Shown piece after piece: positions 1 through 5,745 of a stretch of DNA of 6,528 bases. The DNA is from JBARCX01 sp049794535. GTDB taxonomy: Bacteria > Pseudomonadota > Gammaproteobacteria > Xanthomonadales > Rhodanobacteraceae. The notes beneath the pieces were generated by a model that was not told the origin of the DNA, did not search any database, and was given only the letters and a program-made list of their open reading frames with translations. Position 1 is the first letter of the stretch; each line of letters starts with the position of its first letter. A program made the translations under genes and the position numbers. The stretch spans positions 1 through 6,528 of the forward strand of contig JBARCX010000343.1 in NCBI GenBank assembly GCA_049794535.1, given 5' to 3'.

Positions 1-546
1 TTGCTGGCTAGCGTCGATCGCCAAGGCAATTTGCTGGGATGGCCTGCTCGAGAGCAGGCCGCGGAGGCGGCTCTCGCCGTTGCACAGGCCGACAAGCATC
101 CTGAGTGGAGTGTGGGCCTTAACTATGGCTCCCGTGTGCGGGGGCTGTCCGACATGGTGTCGCTGCAGGTGGGCGTGAGCTTGCCGCTCTTCACCCGCAA
201 CCGACAAGACCGCGGCATTTCCGCCCGGGCTGCCGATCTGGATGCGGTACGTGCCGAACATGACGATGCCCGCCGTCAGCAGACCGACGCCGTCGAAGCG
301 GCGTGGGCGCAATGGCAGGCCTTGGGTCAACAGGTACGCCGACACCGCGATGCACTACTGCCACTGGCGAACGATCGTTCCGCCCTCGCACTGGCGGCAT
401 ACCGCAGCGGTGGAGATATCCAGCCGCTGCTAGCGGCACGCCGCGATGAGATCGCACACCACACCGACTACGCCCGTATGCAGACCACCTACGGTCTCGC
501 TTGGGCGGCATTGGCTTATCTGCTGCCCGAAGGGAGCACGCCATGA
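1..546 (+). CDS. cusC: TolC-family outer-membrane efflux channel, C-terminal part (CusC-like), 5' partial
   Basis: This is the C-terminal 181 codons of an outer-membrane factor of the TolC/OEP family, the duct of a tripartite heavy-metal efflux pump. The frame is open to the first base; the TTG at position 1 is best read as an internal Leu codon, because family members are about 400-450 residues long and roughly half is missing. Visible parts, in window residue numbers: a beta strand with PEWSVGLNYGSR (34-45), a second strand with SLQVGVSLPLF (54-64), then two long Ala/Gln/Arg-rich amphipathic helices (about 66-120 and 122-172) joined at the typical AAYRSGGDI turn (132-140), all as in the second TolC repeat. 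No signal peptide or lipobox can be judged because the start is absent. The stop (544-546) overlaps the cusB start in an ATGA. The family call is firm; CusC rather than CzcC rests on the linked CusB, CusA and CusF. Confidence 0.88.
   Translation: MLASVDRQGNLLGWPAREQAAEAALAVAQADKHPEWSVGLNYGSRVRGLSDMVSLQVGVSLPLFTRNRQDRGISARAADLDAVRAEHDDARRQQTDAVEAAWAQWQALGQQVRRHRDALLPLANDRSALALAAYRSGGDIQPLLAARRDEIAHHTDYARMQTTYGLAWAALAYLLPEGSTP
531..536 (+). promoter_or_regulatory. Ribosome binding site of cusB
   Basis: AGGGAG lies 6 nt before the ATG at 543. It decides the start: the frame is open back to an ATG at 501, but that ATG lies inside the cusC coding region and would put 14 extra residues before a clear hydrophobic anchor. 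Confidence 0.7.
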
Positions 547-1844
547 AGCGCACGCTTTTCATCTCGCTATTTGTTGTCGCACTGCTGCTGACAGCATGGA
601 TTGCGTATGGAATAGGCAGTCGATCACGACCGATGCAGACAGTCACTGCGCCCAGCACGCCATCGAAGGCACCCACGAATGCGACGGTGCTCTATTGGTA
701 CGACACGATGGTGCCGGACCAACACTTCGATAAACCTGGTCTGTCGCCCATGGGTATGCAGATGGTGCCCAAGTATGCCGATACCGGTGCGACGAGGGAT
801 GGCGTCCGGATCGACCCGGTGACACTGCAGAACTTAGGCGTACGTACCGCACCGGTGGAACGTCGCGTGCTCGGTGGAGATATCCATGTGCCGGGTACGA
901 TCACCTGGGACCTGCGTCAAGCCATCACGGTGAGTGCGCGCGTTGATGCTGTGATCGCCAAGCTCGACGTGCGTGCACCGTATACGGCGGTCGCATCAGG
1001 TGAACCACTAGCCGAACTGCTTGCACCGCAGTGGAGTAGCGCTGTCGCGGAATATCAGGCGCTGCAGCACGTTCAATCGATGGATGCGAAGGACTTGCGC
1101 GACGCGGCACGACAACGCCTTCAGGTGCTCGGGCTGTCCGCGGCGGATATGCAGTCGGTAGGTCACGGTGGCGGGATCACTCTGCATGCACCGCAAGGTG
1201 GGGTGGTCACCACGCTCGATGTCCGTGACGGTCAACGCGTAAGCGCGGGGCAGACCCTGATGACGATCAATGGTTTGGCGACCGTCTGGGTCGAGGCGTC
1301 CTTGCCACAAGCCTCCGCTGGCACAGTGCGCGCAGGCACACCGGCTGTGGTGCACGTCGATGCGCTGCCGGATCGCGTGTTTAACAGTCAGGTCGAAGCG
1401 CTGTTGCCGGATATCGATCCCGTCACGCGCACACAGCGCGCAAGGATCGTGCTTGCCAACCCCGATGGTGTGCTCAGTCCAGGCATGTTCGTCCATGTCG
1501 AGCTGACGCCCGCGCTGGGTGCGGCTGTGCCGGTAATACCGGATGATGCGTTGATCGCCACCGGTCAACAGGCGCGCGTGATCGTGGCCGACCACGAAGG
1601 CCGTTTTCGGCCGGTGGTGGTGCGCACCGGTCGGTCGTCCGGTGGCTACACCGCGATCTTGGAAGGGTTGCATGGCGGTGAATCGGTCGTCGTATCCGGC
1701 CAATTCTTGATCGACTCCGAAGCCAGTTTGTCCGGTGCACTGGAGCGCATGGGAACAAGCGTTCCGACATCGGCTGCAAGTACCCCCAGTCCGGCGATGT
1801 CGAGCACGATGCCCATAGGAGACGGACTGGGAGACGGGCCATGA
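543..1844 (+). CDS. cusB: CusB-like periplasmic adaptor (membrane fusion protein) of a Cu(I)/Ag(I) RND efflux pump
   Basis: This 433-residue protein would link the inner-membrane pump to the outer-membrane channel. From M1 at 543: an N-terminal hydrophobic anchor (about 4-24, no lipobox Cys); a heavy-metal-binding segment (about 50-79) with YWYDTM (51-56), FDKPG (62-66) and MGMQM (70-74), matching the E. coli CusB region whose N-terminal methionines bind Cu(I)/Ag(I); the GVRIDP...LGVRT segment (87-102); a barrel-sandwich/hairpin region (about 115-245) with the lipoyl-like stretch HAPQGGVVTTLDVRDGQRV (215-233); a beta-barrel domain (about 246-325); and a membrane-proximal domain to about 400. 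The conserved FLIDSEASL (388-396) marks the usual C-terminal end. After it comes a roughly 30-residue Ser/Thr/Pro/Met tail of low complexity, so the protein is somewhat longer than E. coli CusB (about 407). It overlaps cusC and cusA by 4 bp each (ATGA), indicating translational coupling. M56, M70 and M72 match the E. coli metal methionines, with one residue fewer before MGM. Confidence 0.93.
   Translation: MKRTLFISLFVVALLLTAWIAYGIGSRSRPMQTVTAPSTPSKAPTNATVLYWYDTMVPDQHFDKPGLSPMGMQMVPKYADTGATRDGVRIDPVTLQNLGVRTAPVERRVLGGDIHVPGTITWDLRQAITVSARVDAVIAKLDVRAPYTAVASGEPLAELLAPQWSSAVAEYQALQHVQSMDAKDLRDAARQRLQVLGLSAADMQSVGHGGGITLHAPQGGVVTTLDVRDGQRVSAGQTLMTINGLATVWVEASLPQASAGTVRAGTPAVVHVDALPDRVFNSQVEALLPDIDPVTRTQRARIVLANPDGVLSPGMFVHVELTPALGAAVPVIPDDALIATGQQARVIVADHEGRFRPVVVRTGRSSGGYTAILEGLHGGESVVVSGQFLIDSEASLSGALERMGTSVPTSAASTPSPAMSSTMPIGDGLGDGP
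1829..1833 (+). promoter_or_regulatory. Ribosome binding site of cusA
   Basis: GGGAG lies 7 nt before the ATG at 1841, within the last codons of cusB. It supports the 4-bp ATGA overlap as the true start; a hydrophobic first transmembrane helix follows directly. Confidence 0.55.
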
Positions 1845-4800
1845 TCGCCGCGTTGATTCGTGCGGCGATCACGCATCGCCTGTTCGTGTTGCTGGTGGCT
1901 TTGGTGCTGGCGGCTGTCGGCGTGTTCTCGACCTTGCATACACCGATCGATGCGTTACCGGATCTGTCGGACACCCAAGTGATCATTCGCACGACCTGGC
2001 CGGGCCAGTCGCCGCAAGTCGTCGAGGATCAGGTGACCTATCCCTTGGCGACCACGATGTTGTCGGTGCCGGGAGCCACGACGGTGCGTGGTTATTCGTT
2101 CTTCGGCGACTCCTACGTCTACGTGCTTTTCGATGATCACACCGACTTGTACTGGGCGCGCTCACGTGTGCTGGAGTACCTGAGCCAAGTGCGTGATCGA
2201 CTCCCGGCCGGTGTTACGCCCGCTCTCGGGCCGGATGCGACAGGACTGGGTTGGATCTACGAATACGCATTGGTCGATCGCACTGGCAAGCATGACCTTG
2301 GCCAGCTGCGCGCGCTGCAGGATTGGTTTCTTCGCTACCAGCTCAAGACGGTGCAGGATGTTGCCGAGGTGGCAAGTCTGGGTGGTATGGAGCGTGCCTG
2401 GCAGATCGTTCCCGACCCGCAGGCGTTGGCTGCGCGAGGGGTGACGGTTGCACAACTGGTCGATGCGATTCGTGCTGCCAATGGAGCGAACGGCGGTTCG
2501 GTGATTGAACAAGGCGAGGCCGAGTTCATGGTGCGTAGCGAGGGCTACCTGCGCAGCCAAGCAGACTTTGAGAATGTCCCACTCATGACGAACGCGAACG
2601 GCGTGCCCGTGTTGCTGCACGACGTGGCAACGGTACGACGCGGCCCGACATTCCGTCGTGGCATAGCCGAATTGGATGGCCAAGGCGAAGTTGCCGGTGG
2701 CGTGATCGTGCTGCGTACCGGCAAGAATGCCAAAGCGGCGATTCAAGCTGTGAAGGCCAAGCTCGATCAGCTCAAACACAGCTTGCCGGCCGGGGTCGAG
2801 ATCGTGCCGACCTACGATCGCTCGCAACTGATCGATGCCGCGGTGGAAAACGTCTGGGGCAAGCTGCTGGAAGAGTTCCTGGTCGTCGCACTGGTCTGCG
2901 TGTTGTTCCTGGGGCATCTGCGCTCAGCGCTGGTCGCGGTGATCACCTTACCGTTGGGTGTGCTGATCGCTTTTATCGTGATGCACCTGCAGGGCGTGTC
3001 AGCCAACTTGATGTCACTCGGCGGTATCGCCATCGCAATCGGTGCGATGGTCGATGCCGCGGTGGTGATGATCGAAAACGCACACAAGCATCTGGAGCAT
3101 TGGTGCGATGCGAACGATGGCGAGGAACCGCAAGCCGCCACGCGCTGGACGCTGATCGCCGAGTCCGCCGCCGAAGTAGGTCCGGCGTTGTTCGTCAGCC
3201 TGTTGATCATCGCGCTGTCGTTTGGACCCGTGTTCGCACTGGAGGCGCAGGAAGGCCGGCTGTTCAAACCACTCGCTTTTACCAAGACCTATGCGATGGC
3301 CGCAGCAGCGGGACTCGCAGTGACCGTGGTACCGGTGCTGATGGGTTACCTGATTCGCGGACGGATCCGCGCCGAACACGACAATCCAATCAACCGCGGC
3401 CTGATCGCGCTATATCGGCCTGTGCTGGATGCCGTGTTGCGCTATCCGAAAACGACACTGATGCTCGCCGGCATCATGCTGCTCACCGCATGGTTGCCAC
3501 TCAGCCGACTCGGCAGCGAATTCATGCCACCGATGGACGAAGGCACGTTGCTATATATGCCCACGGCGCTGCCTGGACTCAGTGCGGGCAAAGCCTCGCA
3601 GTTACTGCAACTCACCGACCGCATGATCAAGACCGTGCCGGAGGTCGATCACGTTTTCGGCAAAGCCGGTCGCGCTGAGACGGCCACCGATCCAGCACCG
3701 CTAGAGATGTTTGAGACCACGATCACCTTCAAACCGAAGGATCAGTGGCGGCCCGGTATGACGATGGCCAAGCTCAAGGTCGAGCTGGATCAGGCGGTGC
3801 ATGTGCCCGGGTTAACGAACCTGTTCGTGCCACCGATCCGCAATCGCATCGATATGCTTGCCACCGGCATCAAGAGTCCGATCGGCATCAAGGTGCTTGG
3901 CGCAGACGTAAGTACCTTGCAGGCCGTGGCTGACAAGATTGAGGTGGTGGCTCGCGGCGTACCAGGGGTCAGTTCGGCGATTGCCGAACGTGCAGCCAGC
4001 GGTCGCTATATGGACGTCCGTATTCGGCGCACCGACGCGGCGCGTTACGGGCTGACACAGCAACAGGTGCAAGCGCTGATCGCGACTGTCGTTGGCGGTG
4101 ATCCCATTGACCAGACCATCGAGGGGCGCGAGCGCTATCCGATCGTGGTGCGCTATCCACGCGTGGAACGTGATTCGCTGACGGCGCTCACGCAATTGCC
4201 TATCGTGGCCGCCAACGGTGCCCAGCTGACGCTGGGGCAGATTGCCGACATCCATATCGTTGCCGGACCACCGATGCTGAAAAGCGAAAACGGCCAGCTA
4301 GCTACCTATGTGTACATCGACACCGCTGGCCGCGATCTGGGTGATGTCGTCGCCGATCTGCAACATGCGGTTGCGCAGCAGGTGCCGTTGCCGCCGGGCG
4401 TGACGCTGGCTTGGTCCGGCCAGTTCGAATATCTGGCGCGAGCGATGAGTCGTCTCACCTTGGTCGTGCCGGCCGCGTTGATCATTATTTTTGCGCTGAT
4501 CTACGCGGTATTCCGTCGCGCAAGCGAGGCGGCCTTGATCATGGCCAGTGTCCCGCTTGCCCTGGTGGGCGGGCTCTGGCTGATTTGGTTGCTGGGCCAT
4601 GCGGTGTCGGTGGCCACGATGATCGGCTTTATTGCGCTCGGTGGCGTCGCGGCTGAATTCGGTGTGGTGATGTTGTTGTACCTGCGCCATGCGTGGGATC
4701 GACAGCTCGCACTCGATCCTGCGGCTGGTGCGGATGCGCTCGATGCGGCGATTCGTGAAGGCGCCGTGCAACGTGTGCGCCCCAAGGCGATGACGGTCGC

Positions 4801-5023
4801 CGTCATCCTTGCCGGCTTATTTCCGATTCTTCTGGGCCACGGTGCTGGCTCCGAAGTCATGCAGCGCATTGCTGCACCCATGGTGGGCGGCATGCTCACC
4901 GCGCCGCTGCTCTCCATGGTGGTTCTCCCCGCCGCCTTCCGTCAGCTCGTTCTGCATCGTTTGCGCAGAGCCGAGCAAGCGAAAACTTCCTCACAGCCCA
5001 CAAGGACATTGACCCATGAATAA
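1841..5023 (+). CDS. cusA: CusA-type Cu(I)/Ag(I) RND efflux pump, inner membrane (HME family)
   Basis: This 1060-residue heavy-metal RND pump is the proton antiporter that moves Cu(I)/Ag(I) to the adaptor and channel. Layout: TM1 (about 12-30), first periplasmic porter region (about 31-335), TM2-6 (about 340-505), TM7 (about 538-553), second porter region (about 555-865), TM8-12 (about 870-1035). Conserved signatures include DALPDLSDTQV (37-47), GAMVDAAVVMIENAHK (401-416) and RVRPKAMTV (978-986). Residues known to matter in E. coli CusA are present: the three-methionine metal site M573, M623 and M672 at identical numbers, and the proton-relay residues D405, E939 and K982 (K984 in E. coli, a 2-residue shift). 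These methionines separate CusA from CzcA/CnrA Co/Zn/Cd pumps. The membrane methionine pairs M391/M1007, M403/M486 and M410/M501 are kept; the pair equivalent to M271/M755 is not (F271, P755). The gene is intact and overlaps cusB by 4 bp and cusF by 8 bp. Confidence 0.97.
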   Translation: MIAALIRAAITHRLFVLLVALVLAAVGVFSTLHTPIDALPDLSDTQVIIRTTWPGQSPQVVEDQVTYPLATTMLSVPGATTVRGYSFFGDSYVYVLFDDHTDLYWARSRVLEYLSQVRDRLPAGVTPALGPDATGLGWIYEYALVDRTGKHDLGQLRALQDWFLRYQLKTVQDVAEVASLGGMERAWQIVPDPQALAARGVTVAQLVDAIRAANGANGGSVIEQGEAEFMVRSEGYLRSQADFENVPLMTNANGVPVLLHDVATVRRGPTFRRGIAELDGQGEVAGGVIVLRTGKNAKAAIQAVKAKLDQLKHSLPAGVEIVPTYDRSQLIDAAVENVWGKLLEEFLVVALVCVLFLGHLRSALVAVITLPLGVLIAFIVMHLQGVSANLMSLGGIAIAIGAMVDAAVVMIENAHKHLEHWCDANDGEEPQAATRWTLIAESAAEVGPALFVSLLIIALSFGPVFALEAQEGRLFKPLAFTKTYAMAAAAGLAVTVVPVLMGYLIRGRIRAEHDNPINRGLIALYRPVLDAVLRYPKTTLMLAGIMLLTAWLPLSRLGSEFMPPMDEGTLLYMPTALPGLSAGKASQLLQLTDRMIKTVPEVDHVFGKAGRAETATDPAPLEMFETTITFKPKDQWRPGMTMAKLKVELDQAVHVPGLTNLFVPPIRNRIDMLATGIKSPIGIKVLGADVSTLQAVADKIEVVARGVPGVSSAIAERAASGRYMDVRIRRTDAARYGLTQQQVQALIATVVGGDPIDQTIEGRERYPIVVRYPRVERDSLTALTQLPIVAANGAQLTLGQIADIHIVAGPPMLKSENGQLATYVYIDTAGRDLGDVVADLQHAVAQQVPLPPGVTLAWSGQFEYLARAMSRLTLVVPAALIIIFALIYAVFRRASEAALIMASVPLALVGGLWLIWLLGHAVSVATMIGFIALGGVAAEFGVVMLLYLRHAWDRQLALDPAAGADALDAAIREGAVQRVRPKAMTVAVILAGLFPILLGHGAGSEVMQRIAAPMVGGMLTAPLLSMVVLPAAFRQLVLHRLRRAEQAKTSSQPTRTLTHE
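5002..5006 (+). promoter_or_regulatory. Ribosome binding site of cusF
   Basis: AAGGA lies 9 nt before the ATG at 5016, inside the 3' end of cusA. It supports the start that overlaps the cusA stop (5021-5023) by 8 bp and begins with a good signal peptide. Confidence 0.6.
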
Positions 5024-5363
5024 GACACTTCAGATCCTGGCGTTGACCAGCACACTGATTGCCGCGCCGACGTTCGCCAGTCCGCAACAGATGGATCCCG
5101 ACATGCCCGGCATGCACGACGAGGCCAAACCTGCAGAGGCCCAAGGCGTGGGCGTGATCAAGGCGATCGACTCGGTGAAAGGCACCATCACGTTGCAGCA
5201 CGAAGCGATCACCGCCATCGGTTGGCCGGCGATGACGATGCCGTTCAAGGTGGCGTCGCCCGATCTATTGAAGGTGGCGAAGGTTGGCGACAAGGTGCAA
5301 TTCACGCTGCATCCCGCTGGCATGGCCAGCACGGTGACCTCGATCAAACCTATTCAGTCGTAA
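5016..5363 (+). CDS. cusF: CusF-like periplasmic Cu(I)/Ag(I) metallochaperone
   Basis: This 115-residue secreted protein would bind Cu(I)/Ag(I) in the periplasm and pass it to CusB/CusA. A signal peptide covers about residues 1-21 (Lys at 3, hydrophobic core ILALTSTLIAA, likely cleavage after TFA). Next is a short Met/His/Asp segment (MDPDMPGMHD, 26-35), then the OB-fold CusF domain (about 44-112). The E. coli Cu(I) site is H36, W44, M47, M49; here H62, W70, M73 and M75 keep the same spacing (8, 3, 2) within QHEAITAIGWPAMTMPF. The Trp makes the cation-pi contact to the metal in this family. The length matches E. coli CusF (110). The gene sits last in the operon, after cusA, unlike E. coli cusCFBA where it lies between cusC and cusB. 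The TAA stop (5361-5363) is also the left flanking copy of the apparent target duplication of the element that follows. Confidence 0.93.
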   Translation: MNKTLQILALTSTLIAAPTFASPQQMDPDMPGMHDEAKPAEAQGVGVIKAIDSVKGTITLQHEAITAIGWPAMTMPFKVASPDLLKVAKVGDKVQFTLHPAGMASTVTSIKPIQS

Positions 5364-5421
5364 GAGCCTGCTCAAAGTCTCCGTATCGAGCCATGGGGCA
5401 CGCGTGGGACACGATTGTTTT

Positions 5422-5455
5422 GCTCGTCATTCCGGCGTAGGCCGGAATCCAGTGG
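5422..5455 (+). repeat. REP-like palindrome, left arm of an inverted pair
   Basis: This 34-bp repeat pairs with 5545-5578 in inverted orientation (32/34 identical). It contains its own stem, ATTCCGGC (5429-5436) and GCCGGAAT (5441-5448), with a GTAG loop. Two such REPs in inverted orientation form a REPIN-like unit. The motif type is common as an intergenic repeat in Xanthomonadales-like genomes (from memory). Confidence 0.75.
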
Positions 5456-5544
5456 CCGCAAGGCTAGGGTCGAGCGATATCGTTACAAAACGTACCCACG
5501 AAACCTGCAGCAGATGAGTGCTATCGATATTCTGATTACTGAGT

Positions 5545-5578
5545 CCACTGGATTCCGGCCTGCGCCGGAATGATGAGC
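5545..5578 (-). repeat. REP-like palindrome, right arm of an inverted pair
   Basis: This is the inverted partner of 5422-5455, with two differences. Its internal stem is ATTCCGGC (5552-5559) and GCCGGAAT (5564-5571) with a CTGC loop. The 89-bp spacer between the arms (5456-5544) has no gene and only short chance palindromes such as CGATATCG at 5475-5482. Confidence 0.75.
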
Positions 5579-5654
5579 GTGAAGTGTGCCATCTACGTCG
5601 TGTGCACCTTGATGCTGAATTGCCGAGACATTGAACAGGCTCTAAGAGCGGAAC

Positions 5655-5696
5655 GCATGGATCGTAGCGAAACACTCGGAGCGCTGCGATCCGTGT
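5655..5696 (+). terminator. Stem-loop downstream of the cus operon, possible displaced 3' hairpin
   Basis: GGATCGTAGCG (5659-5669) pairs with CGCTGCGATCC (5682-5692) around a 12-nt loop, and the stem extends outward to 5655/5696. Read as + strand RNA it has 15 consecutive pairs, three of them G-U (5655/5696, 5658/5693, 5665/5686); on the - strand those three would be mismatches. No U run follows at once (TTTTT only at 5708-5712), so it is not a textbook intrinsic terminator; it could be an mRNA 3' stabiliser. If the 279-bp element is removed, it would lie about 10 nt after the cusF stop. Confidence 0.4.
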
Positions 5697-5719
5697 AAGG
5701 CGGCTGATTTTTCGCAAGG

Positions 5720-5745
5720 CTATTCATCCAGCCTATTCATCCAGC
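5720..5745. repeat. 13-bp perfect tandem duplication at the AraC-type gene stop
   Basis: CTATTCATCCAGC occurs twice with no spacer (5720-5732 and 5733-5745). The right copy encodes the last residues and TAG stop of the - strand gene. The left copy repeats them after the stop, so the protein is unchanged. It looks like a recent slippage duplication. Confidence 0.85.

Larger units (their letters stand above)
5364..5642. mobile_element. Putative 279-bp MITE with 18-bp terminal inverted repeats and TAA duplication
   Basis: The left end (5364-5381) reads GAGCCTGCTCAAAGTCTC; the reverse complement of the right end (5625-5642) reads GAGCCTGTTCAATGTCTC, a 16/18 match. Both ends are flanked by TAA (5361-5363 and 5643-5645), as expected of a 3-bp target-site duplication; the left copy is the cusF stop codon. 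The element has no credible gene and is fold-back throughout: a second inverted pair (5422-5455/5545-5578) lies inside, and the stretches between the two pairs (about 40 and 46 bp) are also weakly complementary. A 3-bp TNA duplication is characteristic of the IS1031 group of the IS5 family, and a GAGCCTG terminus is reminiscent of that group, so mobilisation by such a transposase is a reasonable inference. No transposase is in the window. The alternative is an old, non-mobile palindromic repeat cluster with a chance TAA on each side. Confidence 0.6.

Noticed and set aside
41..60. Perfect 8-bp stem (GGCCTGCT/AGCAGGCC, loop CGAG) inside cusC
   Set aside because: It lies within a well-supported Ala/Glu/Gln-rich coding stretch of high GC, where such stems arise easily. 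Nothing nearby suggests a regulatory role.
501..542. Earlier ATG at 501 as the cusB start
   Set aside because: It has no good ribosome binding site, lies deep inside cusC, and would place a non-signal-like stretch ahead of the hydrophobic anchor; the ATG at 543 has AGGGAG and the usual ATGA overlap.
1008..1703. A 231-codon open frame antisense to cusB
   Set aside because: It is a His/Arg-rich shadow of the real cusB codons in high-GC DNA. The same holds for the long antisense frames opposite cusA (for example 2162-2917).
1841..5023. Assignment of the pump as CzcA (Co/Zn/Cd)
   Set aside because: The three Cu(I)/Ag(I) site methionines at 573, 623 and 672 and the linked CusF-type chaperone favour CusA.
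5427..5717. A 96-codon open frame on the - strand across the intergenic region
   Set aside because: It runs through both REP palindromes and the right end of the element, giving the Ser/Arg-rich translation typical of such repeats. It has no recognisable domain and overlaps non-coding structure.
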